Shown here one piece after another: positions 1 through 5,332 of a stretch of 5,332 nucleotides of DNA (positions are counted from its first letter, which is position 1; each line of letters starts with the position of its first letter). The notes below the pieces were generated by a model. That model was not told the origin of the DNA. It searched no databases and saw only the letters and a list, made by a program, of their open reading frames with translations. The position numbers and the translations under genes were made by a program. This DNA comes from an uncultured bacterium (GTDB taxonomy: Bacteria > Armatimonadota > UBA5829 > DSUL01): the NCBI GenBank assembly GCA_937967775.1, contig CALCJH010000306.1:1-5332 (forward strand). The letters are read 5' to 3'.

Positions 1-911
1 TCCCAGTCCGAGTAGACATCGTAGTATGGCCGGGTGGCCTGAAAAGCCGCACGCGTGGAGGCTGTGGGCGACGGGTTCCAGGTGACGAACGCCCCGGAGA
101 TCTTGACGTGGGGCTTGACGAGCTGCGTCTTGGCGTAAACCCTCCGCACTAGAGCCGTGATCTGATCACGCCGCCACTGCTTGAACTGCTCGTCGGACGG
201 TGAAGGTTGGCCGGTGCGGCCGTAGCGCTGGTTGAAACGGGCGATGCTGACAGGGTTATAGCCCTGGTTGTTGGCGGTGAAGCGGATGTAGTCGTAGTGC
301 AGCCCGTCGATATCGAACCGGGTGATCAGGTCCATGCAGACATCGGTGATGTACTCGAGGCACCGCGGATGACCGGGATCGAACGCTTTGTCGGACGTCT
401 CGTTACCGTTCTCGTCAAGCGTCATCCAGTAGTTGTCCGGGTCGTTCGGATCGTTGTGCTGCCAGTAGATGCTGTTGGCAGGCGGCGTGGTGCCGGACGA
501 TGTGGTGGCAAAGGCAACGATCCAGGCATGCACCTCGATGCGCTGCTTGCCGCCCGTGGTATCGTGCGCCGCGTCTATGATGGCCTGCAGGGCATTGAAG
601 TTGGACGGAGTCAGCCCGGAGAAATAGGGTTCCCCGACGCCGGAGGGGTAGCACACATCCGCGCGGCGGCGCACCTGCACGAAGACGGCGTTCAGATTGG
701 CATCGCGGACTGCGCCCCGCCTGTTGGGGTCGCCGGGCCGGCCAAGGAGCGCCTCCACCTCGCTCTGCGAACGGAAGCCCGTCCCCCAGGCGTCCACCCA
801 CACTCCACGGGTCTCGTTGGCGCCGGCACCTGAGATAAGTAGCAAGACGGCCAACGCCGCCACGGTCAACCGGAGGGCGGATCGCCCGCCGCGGACAATC
901 GAATCAGACAT
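1..911 (-). CDS. GHL10-family (family-10-like) glycoside hydrolase, secreted; C-terminus outside the window
   Basis: Reading the minus strand from the ATG at 911-909 gives 303 codons that stay open to the window edge, so the C-terminal part is missing. Residues 1-31 are a Sec signal peptide: Arg at 7, 10 and 14, a hydrophobic core at about 15-26, and an AGA cleavage-type end before N32. The mature protein opens with RGVWVDAW (35-42), has VHAWIVAF (127-134), and carries IDGLHYDYIRF (201-211). These match the start, the H-x-W strand and the DG-[LV]-H-x-D-Y-[IV]-R signature of the GHL10 family (Pfam 'glycosyl hydrolase-like 10', YngK-like). Within this family E. coli DigH (YddW) cleaves denuded peptidoglycan glycans, so a glycan substrate outside the cytoplasm is likely, but the substrate here is not known. 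A purine-rich GAGGAAAGG lies at 932-924, 12 or more bases upstream of the ATG, a somewhat long SD spacing. The gene lies 281 bp downstream of the phosphoesterase on the same strand and probably has its own promoter. Family assignment is firm; specificity is open. Confidence 0.9.
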   Translation of the reverse strand, partial: MSDSIVRGGRSALRLTVAALAVLLLISGAGANETRGVWVDAWGTGFRSQSEVEALLGRPGDPNRRGAVRDANLNAVFVQVRRRADVCYPSGVGEPYFSGLTPSNFNALQAIIDAAHDTTGGKQRIEVHAWIVAFATTSSGTTPPANSIYWQHNDPNDPDNYWMTLDENGNETSDKAFDPGHPRCLEYITDVCMDLITRFDIDGLHYDYIRFTANNQGYNPVSIARFNQRYGRTGQPSPSDEQFKQWRRDQITALVRRVYAKTQLVKPHVKISGAFVTWNPSPTASTRAAFQATRPYYDVYSDW

Positions 912-1192
912 CGAGCCGAATCGCCTTTCCTCATCCCGGAGGGTCCGCGCCGCTCCAGGCTCGCTCACGTCCCTGCGCACGCCGGCGGCGGGGCCAGGAG
1001 CCTGAGGCCGGGGCGGAGGGATACTGGCGGGGGCAAACGGAAGCGCAGCCAATCTCCCCTCCCACCACGCGCACCGGGTCCATGATGCGCGGCAGGCAGC
1101 TGCGCGCCCCCTCAAGACAGTCTTTCCATATACCAGTTTACGGGCCCCACCCCGGATAAGTCAAGGTGGAACCGGTCACGCGGAGGGACCGG
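912..1192. other. Intergenic region between the two leftward genes
   Basis: No coding region with a family signature or good ribosome binding site is visible on either strand. The stretch holds an SD-like purine run for the GHL10 gene (924-932), an A+T-richer patch at about 1121-1140 that is the likeliest promoter area, and an inverted repeat at the right end. The part at about 970-1110 is GC-rich with nothing I can assign. Confidence 0.6.
1135..1164 (-). promoter_or_regulatory. Candidate sigma70-type promoter for the GHL10 gene
   Basis: On the minus strand TTGACT (1164-1159, five of six matches to the -35 consensus) is followed after 18 bp by TAAACT (1140-1135, four of six matches to the -10). 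An alternative -10 is TATATG at 1132-1127; it is followed by GAAAG, resembling the TATAAT-(C/G)GAA context of the two rightward genes, but it would lie 26 bp from this -35. Either choice gives a leader of roughly 210-220 nt. This is inferred from sequence only. Confidence 0.35.
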
Positions 1193-1193
1193 T
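1171..1193 (-). terminator. Possible hairpin terminator or attenuator at the end of the phosphoesterase gene
   Basis: ACCGGTC (1171-1177) and GACCGGT (1187-1193) are perfect 7-base inverted repeats with a 9-base loop. The arm at 1187-1193 overlaps the stop codon of the phosphoesterase (TGA, 1195-1193). Because ACCGGT is itself palindromic, the same region also shows a direct repeat ACCGGTCA (1171-1178 and 1188-1195). No T-run follows on the minus strand, so it is not a standard intrinsic terminator. Confidence 0.35.
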
Positions 1194-2038
1194 CAGGCCG
1201 CCCGGAGAACGAAGAGCGTCACTTCCGGTCGACTGCGGAACCGGACAGGGATGCCGACCACTCCGATCCCCCGGTTGACATACAGGCGCGTCAGGCCATT
1301 TCTGTACCAACCGCTGAGGAAACGTCCGTGGGAGGTGACGGCGGACGTGAAAAAGCCGGTCAGAGGTCCGATGTTGATCTGCCCGCCGTGGGTATGTCCC
1401 GCCAGGAGTAGGAGGGATTCGTCCACCCCGTCCACAACAGACGGGTTGTGCGACAGCAGAATGCGGGCCACGCCGCGTGGAATGCCGCTCAGCGCGGCAT
1501 CCGGCCGGGCATTGCCGGACCAGAGGTCATCCACCCCTGCCAGGTGGAGTCCCCGTTCCACTTCCACATTGCGGTTCACCAGAAGCGGTATACCTGCTCC
1601 GGCAAGCCTGGCGGCGATGACCCCGGCTCCCGCGTGGTGGTCGTGGTTTCCCGGAACACCGTAGACCCCGAGCGGCGCGTGAAGCGGCCGGAGCGCCTCT
1701 ATGCAGGAGGCGATGTTCGTGTGCGAGATGGAAACGAAGTCGCCAGTAAGCGTCACGAGATCCGGCTGAAGCTCCATGGCGGCCGTAGCGGCGGCTGCAA
1801 TGGCATCCTCAGCCACCAGCGGGCCCCGGTGCAGATCGGATAGTTGGACCAGCCGCATCCCGTCCAACGAGGGGTGCAGCCCGGGCAAATCCACCTGGTG
1901 CTTTTCGATGGCCAGGTCACGGGAACGGAGGACGGCCAGTCCGCCTGCCGGGACGGCGGCCACGGCAGCCAGCAGCAGTCCGCGCTGCAGAAACTGTCTG
2001 CGCGACATAGAAGAGGATATGGTTGGCCGGTCAGTCAC
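1193..2038 (-). CDS. Tat-exported calcineurin-like metallophosphoesterase (YkuE/YaeI type)
   Basis: A complete 281-residue protein. All dinuclear metal-site motifs of the calcineurin-like phosphoesterase fold are present in order: LSDLH (66-70, D68 and H70), TGD (98-100), GNHDH (130-134), LLSHNP (194-199, H197) and GHTHGG (214-219). It should therefore hydrolyse phosphomono- or diester (or pyrophosphate) bonds using two metal ions. The N-terminus has a twin-arginine signal, SRRQFLQ (12-18), followed by a hydrophobic stretch (about 20-36), so the folded metalloenzyme is expected to act outside the cytoplasmic membrane. B. subtilis YkuE is a Tat-exported, wall-associated relative; chlamydial LpxG is a more distant relative acting on lipid A precursors. 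The real substrate cannot be read here. The start is a GTG at 2038; the alternative ATG at 2008 (residue 11) would leave only one residue before the Tat motif. Neither has a convincing SD. It is divergently oriented to the large glycosidase gene, 160 bp away. Confidence 0.93.
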   Translation of the reverse strand: MTDRPTISSSMSRRQFLQRGLLLAAVAAVPAGGLAVLRSRDLAIEKHQVDLPGLHPSLDGMRLVQLSDLHRGPLVAEDAIAAAATAAMELQPDLVTLTGDFVSISHTNIASCIEALRPLHAPLGVYGVPGNHDHHAGAGVIAARLAGAGIPLLVNRNVEVERGLHLAGVDDLWSGNARPDAALSGIPRGVARILLSHNPSVVDGVDESLLLLAGHTHGGQINIGPLTGFFTSAVTSHGRFLSGWYRNGLTRLYVNRGIGVVGIPVRFRSRPEVTLFVLRAA

Positions 2039-2126
2039 AATTCTTGCTACGCCGACGGCCCACTCCTGTGTTCCTGCAGTCCGCGAGCAGCCCTACCAGT
2101 ATTCCGCTCCGACTGGCGCGGTGCGG

Positions 2127-2132
2127 TATAAT
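2127..2132 (+). promoter_or_regulatory. -10 element (TATAAT) for the large glycosidase gene
   Basis: A perfect TATAAT lies 66 bp before the start codon in otherwise GC-rich sequence. The bases where a -35 should be (about 2102-2109) do not resemble TTGACA, so the promoter may need an activator or lean on the -10. A transcript starting about 7 bases downstream would have a leader of roughly 60 nt. The surrounding GCGGTATAATCGAA resembles the context of the -10 at 4663. Confidence 0.6.
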
Positions 2133-2163
2133 CGAATAAGAGAGGAGTGGGACGGCGCGTGCA

Positions 2164-2185
2164 CGGGACCGGCCTGCGGGTCCCG
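2164..2185 (+). promoter_or_regulatory. Leader hairpin abutting the Shine-Dalgarno of the large glycosidase gene
   Basis: CGGGACC (2164-2170) pairs perfectly with GGTCCCG (2179-2185) around an 8-base loop. The last base of the stem is the first G of the GGGGAGG ribosome binding site. A 7-bp, nearly all-GC stem here could limit ribosome access or protect the 5' end of the mRNA. No T-run follows, so termination is unlikely. Any regulatory role is inferred. Confidence 0.45.
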
Positions 2186-2191
2186 GGGAGG
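2185..2191 (+). promoter_or_regulatory. Ribosome binding site fixing the GTG start at 2199
   Basis: GGGGAGG sits 7 bases upstream of GTG 2199. Together with the signal peptide that begins there, it decides the start against a reading frame that stays open upstream to 1776. Confidence 0.75.
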
Positions 2192-2198
2192 TAAGCCT

Positions 2199-4586
2199 GT
2201 GACGCTCTCGGCAAGACTACTCATCCTGTTGCTCCCCTTCACAACCCTGTTGCTATGCCTCGCGCAGAGCAGCACATTGGCCTCGGAAGCTAGGAGCATC
2301 TATGGCATTCACGACCACGAACCCCGCCCTACCGAATACCTGAACCGCATCAAGGCGAAGGTCGGTGCGGGCTGGGTGACCGCCACGGTGGCGGTGGGCA
2401 GCAATCCGGCGGATCAGGGCGGAGCGGACTTCCGCAGCATCTCCTCGGAGGGACACACCGTCATCTGCCGCATCAACAACGGCTACGGGCTGGACGGCAC
2501 CATCCCGGTCAAGTCCAAATACGACGATTTCGCGCAGCGATGCGCCAACTTTGTGCGCAACTCCCAGGGCTGCAACACCTGGGTAATCGGCAATGAGACC
2601 AACCTGGCAGCCGAATGGCCTCTGGACGGCGGGCGGCTGAAGTATGTCTCTCCGCAGGACTACGCGGAGTGCTTCCGCAAGGTTTATAACGCCATCAAGG
2701 CCGTGCGGCCAAATGATCGTGTTATACCACAAGCGCTGGCGCCGTGGGCCGGGCCTTACGGTTCGGGGACCATCGGCGGTTACCCGCACGATCCCATGCC
2801 CCTGAACTGGGTGCAGTATATGAACCAGATGCTGACCGCCATCGCCGCGACGGGCCCGCTGGATGGCATCGCGCTTCACATCAACTCGCGGGGATACTCC
2901 ACGGCGGCCATTCACAGCACGGCGAAGATGAACGCCGGCGGGATGCTGCTTTACTCCAGCTTCTACGTCTACAAGGACTGGATCGAATACGGCATCCCCT
3001 CGAGGCTGTATCATCTGCCGCTGTACGCCACTGAGTGCAACGGCTACTTCTACTGGAAGGGTGGACATCCGGAAGACCCCTCTCAACACTATCTGGCGGG
3101 GTGGATGCAGGAGATCTACGCGGAGATCAACCGCCACAACCAGCAGGCGGCGCTGACCGGCAAACCGATCTTCCGTTGCGTGAACATGTATCGCTGGTGC
3201 GCCTACTGCGACGACTGGAATATAGACGGCGCCAGCAATCCTTACCGGGGGCAGATTCTGAGCGATCTGGATGCGGCGCTGGACGCAGGATACGTCTGGC
3301 CGGATCCGGACGGCATTGTTGTGGACAACACGGATGCTGGATTCAGCATTGTGTCTGGAGTCTGGTCCACCGGAACCATCGCAACGGACAAATACGGCGC
3401 GGACTACCGCTGGAAGTCCACCGTTTCGGGCGCTGCCTCGGGCGTGGCGCGATGGACCCCGCCGCTGCAGCGCGGTGGAATGTATGACGTCCTGGTATGG
3501 TATTCGCAGGGATGGAACCGGAGTCCGGACGCACCGTATACGGTGCAGAGCCTGAACGGCGAGCAGGTCTTCCGGGTGGATCAGCGCTCCAACGGCGGCT
3601 GCTGGGTACTGCTGGGACGGTTTCCAATGATTCCGGGGCACGCAAGCGTCCGGCTGGCGGACAACGCGGGGCCGTCGGTGGTGATTGCGGACGCTGTCCG
3701 CTGGGAGTACCGGGGGGAGCTGCCGACGACGGGCTCGCTGACCGGCACGGTTCGGGACGTGAACGGCGCTCCGGTGCCTGGCGCCACGGTGTCGATCGAA
3801 GAGCTGAACCAGTCACGAGTGACCGGCTCTGACGGCACTTTCGCGTTTACGGGGCTTCGTGCGGGCCTGTATACGGCCGCGGCGACGAAAACAGGATACA
3901 GCCAGCACCGTATCGAGAACATTCCTGTCGGCGAGGGCGTCCGCCAGCAGGATTTCACGCTGGGCTGTCTTCAGGTATCGCGAATCGGGCTGGCCCGCGG
4001 GCACCCGAACGGAACCGTGGTGGCGCTGGAGGGGAAGGTGGTCTCGGAGAATACCGGATCCTGGCTGTGGATTCAGGAGCCGGACCGTTCCGCGGCCATC
4101 CGGGTGGCCGGCTTCTGGCCGGCAATGTCTCCCGGGGACGTTATCAGCGTGAGCGGGACCCTGGGGCTTCACGGAAACGAGCGGGCCATCACGGGCGCGG
4201 CCGTTTTGCGCACCGGATCCGCCGGGATCCCCGCCCCGGTCTCGATGCGCACGGCGGACATCGGCGGGCCTCCTTTGGCGCCGTACACCCCTGGAGTGAC
4301 GCGTCCTCCCGCCACCGGGCTGCACACCGTAGGGCTGCGCGTGCGGGCGACAGGCATCGTTACGTCCGCTTCGCCGCCTTCGGGATTTTATCTGGACGAC
4401 GGCTGCGGACTGACGGACGGCAGCGGCCTTGGCCTGAGGGTGACCCTGTGGCCGCAGCACTCCACGCCGACGCCCGGCCATATGGTGTCCGTGGTGGGCA
4501 ACGCGGGGTTGTACCAGACAACCGGCGGCAACGCCCGACTCCTCTGGTGCGGCCCCGCTGGAAGCATTGAGGTTCTTTTCCCTTAG
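2199..4586 (+). CDS. Secreted multidomain glycoside hydrolase-like protein (clan GH-A-like barrel, golvesin-type domain, CarboxypepD_reg, tandem OB-like modules)
   Basis: 795 residues from GTG 2199. Residues 7-22 form a Leu-rich Sec signal core; cleavage probably falls at about 22-31. C20 is not in a lipobox (Leu precedes it). Residues about 33-367 look like a GH-A TIM barrel: it begins SIYGIHDHEP, has WVIGNETN with E133 as candidate acid/base, DGIALHI near strand 6, and YATECNG with E279 as candidate nucleophile. A CxxC pair (C334, C337) in WCAYCDDW may form a disulfide. Residues 373-504 (IVVDNTDAGF to ADAVRWEY) match the golvesin/xanthan-lyase C-terminal-like domain. Residues 512-588 are a carboxypeptidase regulatory-like Ig fold (GTVRDVNGAPVPGATV). 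Residues about 592-680 and 708-790 each have the V-x-G-x-V ... LDDG or IQEP ... GD-V-V-x-G pattern of OB-fold-like modules (DUF5689/YhcR style). The substrate is unknown; the appendages suggest polysaccharide or surface binding. The family number is uncertain; the domain order is well supported. Confidence 0.85.
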   Translation: MTLSARLLILLLPFTTLLLCLAQSSTLASEARSIYGIHDHEPRPTEYLNRIKAKVGAGWVTATVAVGSNPADQGGADFRSISSEGHTVICRINNGYGLDGTIPVKSKYDDFAQRCANFVRNSQGCNTWVIGNETNLAAEWPLDGGRLKYVSPQDYAECFRKVYNAIKAVRPNDRVIPQALAPWAGPYGSGTIGGYPHDPMPLNWVQYMNQMLTAIAATGPLDGIALHINSRGYSTAAIHSTAKMNAGGMLLYSSFYVYKDWIEYGIPSRLYHLPLYATECNGYFYWKGGHPEDPSQHYLAGWMQEIYAEINRHNQQAALTGKPIFRCVNMYRWCAYCDDWNIDGASNPYRGQILSDLDAALDAGYVWPDPDGIVVDNTDAGFSIVSGVWSTGTIATDKYGADYRWKSTVSGAASGVARWTPPLQRGGMYDVLVWYSQGWNRSPDAPYTVQSLNGEQVFRVDQRSNGGCWVLLGRFPMIPGHASVRLADNAGPSVVIADAVRWEYRGELPTTGSLTGTVRDVNGAPVPGATVSIEELNQSRVTGSDGTFAFTGLRAGLYTAAATKTGYSQHRIENIPVGEGVRQQDFTLGCLQVSRIGLARGHPNGTVVALEGKVVSENTGSWLWIQEPDRSAAIRVAGFWPAMSPGDVISVSGTLGLHGNERAITGAAVLRTGSAGIPAPVSMRTADIGGPPLAPYTPGVTRPPATGLHTVGLRVRATGIVTSASPPSGFYLDDGCGLTDGSGLGLRVTLWPQHSTPTPGHMVSVVGNAGLYQTTGGNARLLWCGPAGSIEVLFP

Positions 4587-4662
4587 GCCTTCCCCCTGTC
4601 ACAACTACCGGTTCTCCTGCCGGGCTTCTGTAATCAGCTCCTTCTTTCGGTGTCCCACGCGA

Positions 4663-4668
4663 TATAAT
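4663..4668 (+). promoter_or_regulatory. -10 element (TATAAT) for the S8 protease gene
   Basis: A second perfect TATAAT, 66 bp upstream of the proposed start codon (end of the hexamer to 4734). As at 2127, no good -35 is visible 16-18 bp upstream. The context GCGATATAATGGAAG is close to that of the first. Confidence 0.55.
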
Positions 4669-4716
4669 GGAAGTGAGGGCGGGAAGCGCGGCGCATCGGG
4701 CCCGCTGACAGTCTGG

Positions 4717-4723
4717 AAAGGAG
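4717..4723 (+). promoter_or_regulatory. Ribosome binding site (AAAGGAG) of the S8 protease gene
   Basis: AAAGGAG is a strong Shine-Dalgarno match. With a 10-base spacer it points to codon 4734-4736, which is ACG. No ATG, GTG or TTG occurs in any frame between 4724 and 4740. Confidence 0.65.
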
Positions 4724-4733
4724 AACCCGCAAA

Positions 4734-5332
4734 ACGGACACTGCACGCCGCGGCCGACCGGCCCTGACCATCATCCTCGCCTGCGCGATCGCCCTGGCGC
4801 TGACGCTTCCGCTCGCCGCCGCGCCCGCTCTTTCGCCTCTGGCCGGCAGGACCCATGCCGAAGATCAGATCGTCGTCCGTTTCCGGCCCGGGCAGGAACA
4901 CGCCGCTCCGCTGCTGCACTTTGCGGCCCGGACCCAGCTGCGGCGCTCCATTCCTGCCCTCGGCGTGCAGACCGTGCGGCTCCGCAAAGGAGCGGATCTC
5001 CAGAAAGCCCTGGAGAGATATCGCAGCAGCCCTGCTGTGGAGTACGCCGGGCCAAACCACGTGCTGCGCATCGCCACGCAACGATGGCCTGACGATCCCA
5101 TCCTGCTTTACGGATGGGACTATCTGGACCTGGGCTTCATCATTCTCTATCAGTGGGGACTATACAACGACGGCTCGGGCAGCGGATTCGGCTCGGGTGG
5201 GCTGCCCAGAGCGGACATCAAGGCCCCCGAAGCCTGGGCGGTGGAGACGGGAAGCCCGGACGTGGTGATAGCGGTGCTGGACACGGGCATTGACTACACC
5301 CATCCGGACCTTTCCGCCAAGATCTGGACAAA
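4734..5332 (+). CDS. Subtilisin-family (S8) serine protease precursor, fervidolysin/thermitase-like; 3' end outside the window; apparent ACG start
   Basis: The frame with codons at 4734, 4737 and so on is open from the TGA at 4674 to the window end. Counting ACG 4734 as residue 1 gives 199 codons. Residues 5-8 (RRGR) and the hydrophobic stretch 10-30 make a clear Sec signal peptide ending AAA (28-30). Residues 43-108 (EDQIVVRFRPG to VEYAGPN) match the inhibitory N-terminal prodomain of fervidolysin-like subtilases. The catalytic domain starts with QWGL (140-143), then ADIKAPEAW (160-168), VVIAVLDTGIDYTHPDL with catalytic Asp D183, and SAKIWT. The catalytic His and Ser lie beyond the window. 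It should be an exported endopeptidase that matures by removing its prodomain. Odd points: no ATG, GTG or TTG is in frame before GTG 4965, which would delete the signal and half the prodomain; and 17 residues separate DDP (120-122) from QWGL, more than usual. Family assignment is certain; the start codon is not. Confidence 0.88.

Larger units (their letters stand above)
2039..2198. other. Divergent intergenic region between phosphoesterase and large glycosidase genes
   Basis: This 160-bp region separates the two divergent genes. It carries a clear rightward -10 element, a long GC-rich leader hairpin and the SD of the rightward gene. For the leftward gene no promoter stands out; the best minus-strand -10-like hexamer (AATACT, 2103-2098) has no partner -35. 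Confidence 0.6.
4587..4733. other. Intergenic region before the protease gene
   Basis: After the TAG stop (4584-4586) I see no stem-loop with a T-run, so no intrinsic terminator for the glycosidase gene. The region holds a rightward -10 element and a strong SD. A weak 5-bp GCGGG/CCCGC pairing (4679-4683 with 4701-4705) lies in the predicted leader. Confidence 0.5.

Noticed and set aside
207..1005. Plus-strand open frames opposite the GHL10 gene
   Set aside because: They lie antisense to a coding frame with a signal peptide and the DGLHYDYIR motif; their translations are low-complexity Val/Arg/Gly-rich.
1776..2198. In-frame upstream extension of the large glycosidase (141 extra codons)
   Set aside because: It runs antisense to the phosphoesterase, has no family signal, crosses the TATAAT at 2127, and ends exactly where a strong SD, GTG and signal peptide appear.
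2247..2260. Lipoprotein signal around C20 of the large glycosidase
   Set aside because: The residue before Cys is Leu, not Gly, Ala or Ser, so the lipobox rule is not met.
2253..3641. Long minus-strand open frame of 462 codons opposite the glycosidase
   Set aside because: It is a by-product of GC-rich codon usage on the opposite strand; it has no recognisable domain, and the plus strand carries clear family motifs.
4587..4660. Intrinsic terminator after the glycosidase
   Set aside because: Only a 4-bp CCGG/CCGG pairing is visible, with no downstream T-run.
4667..4708. Thirteen-codon ORF starting at the ATG inside TATAATGG, as a leader peptide
   Set aside because: The ATG is within the -10 hexamer and so upstream of the expected transcript start, and it has no SD.
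1..5332. Mobile element, CRISPR array, tRNA or rRNA
   Set aside because: No transposase or integrase motifs, regularly spaced repeats, or RNA-gene signatures are seen on either strand.

Overview
This is a GC-rich bacterial window with four genes in two divergent pairs. Two read leftward (1-911 and 1193-2038) and two read rightward (2199-4586 and 4734-end). The first and last genes are cut by the window edges. All four proteins carry an export signal: three have Sec-type signal peptides and one has a twin-arginine (Tat) signal. The window therefore encodes a small set of extracytoplasmic hydrolases: a GHL10-type glycoside hydrolase-like protein, a calcineurin-type metallophosphoesterase, a multidomain clan GH-A-like glycoside hydrolase, and a subtilisin-family (S8) protease.

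Layout. Positions 1-911 (minus): N-terminal 303 residues of a GHL10 (family-10-like) glycosidase. Positions 912-1192: intergenic, with a candidate minus-strand promoter and an inverted repeat that ends in the stop codon of the next gene. Positions 1193-2038 (minus): Tat-exported YkuE/YaeI-type metallophosphoesterase. Positions 2039-2198: divergent intergenic region with a perfect TATAAT for the rightward gene and a GC-rich hairpin directly against its Shine-Dalgarno sequence. Positions 2199-4586 (plus): 795-residue protein with signal peptide, TIM-barrel-like domain with two candidate catalytic Glu, golvesin/xanthan-lyase-type C-terminal domain, carboxypeptidase-regulatory-like Ig fold, and two predicted OB-fold-like modules. 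Positions 4587-4733: intergenic, with another perfect TATAAT and a strong Shine-Dalgarno. Positions 4734-end (plus): S8 protease precursor, cut just after the catalytic Asp motif. No ATG, GTG or TTG lies where its start should be; the best-placed codon is ACG.

Organism. The high GC, the mix of GHL10, golvesin-like, CarboxypepD_reg and fervidolysin-type S8 modules, and the bacterial SD/TATAAT signals are reminiscent of environmental lineages such as Armatimonadota or related phyla. This is a guess from domain style, not a demonstrated assignment.

How the genes may work together. Two glycosidase-like proteins, a phosphoesterase and a protease, all exported, would fit turnover of envelope or extracellular polymers, or scavenging. 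The genes do not form one operon: spacings are 147-281 bp and each of the rightward genes has its own -10 element. I see no mobile element, CRISPR array, tRNA or rRNA, and no convincing new defence or signalling system. The most unusual points are the apparent ACG start of the protease and the domain chain of the 795-residue glycosidase.
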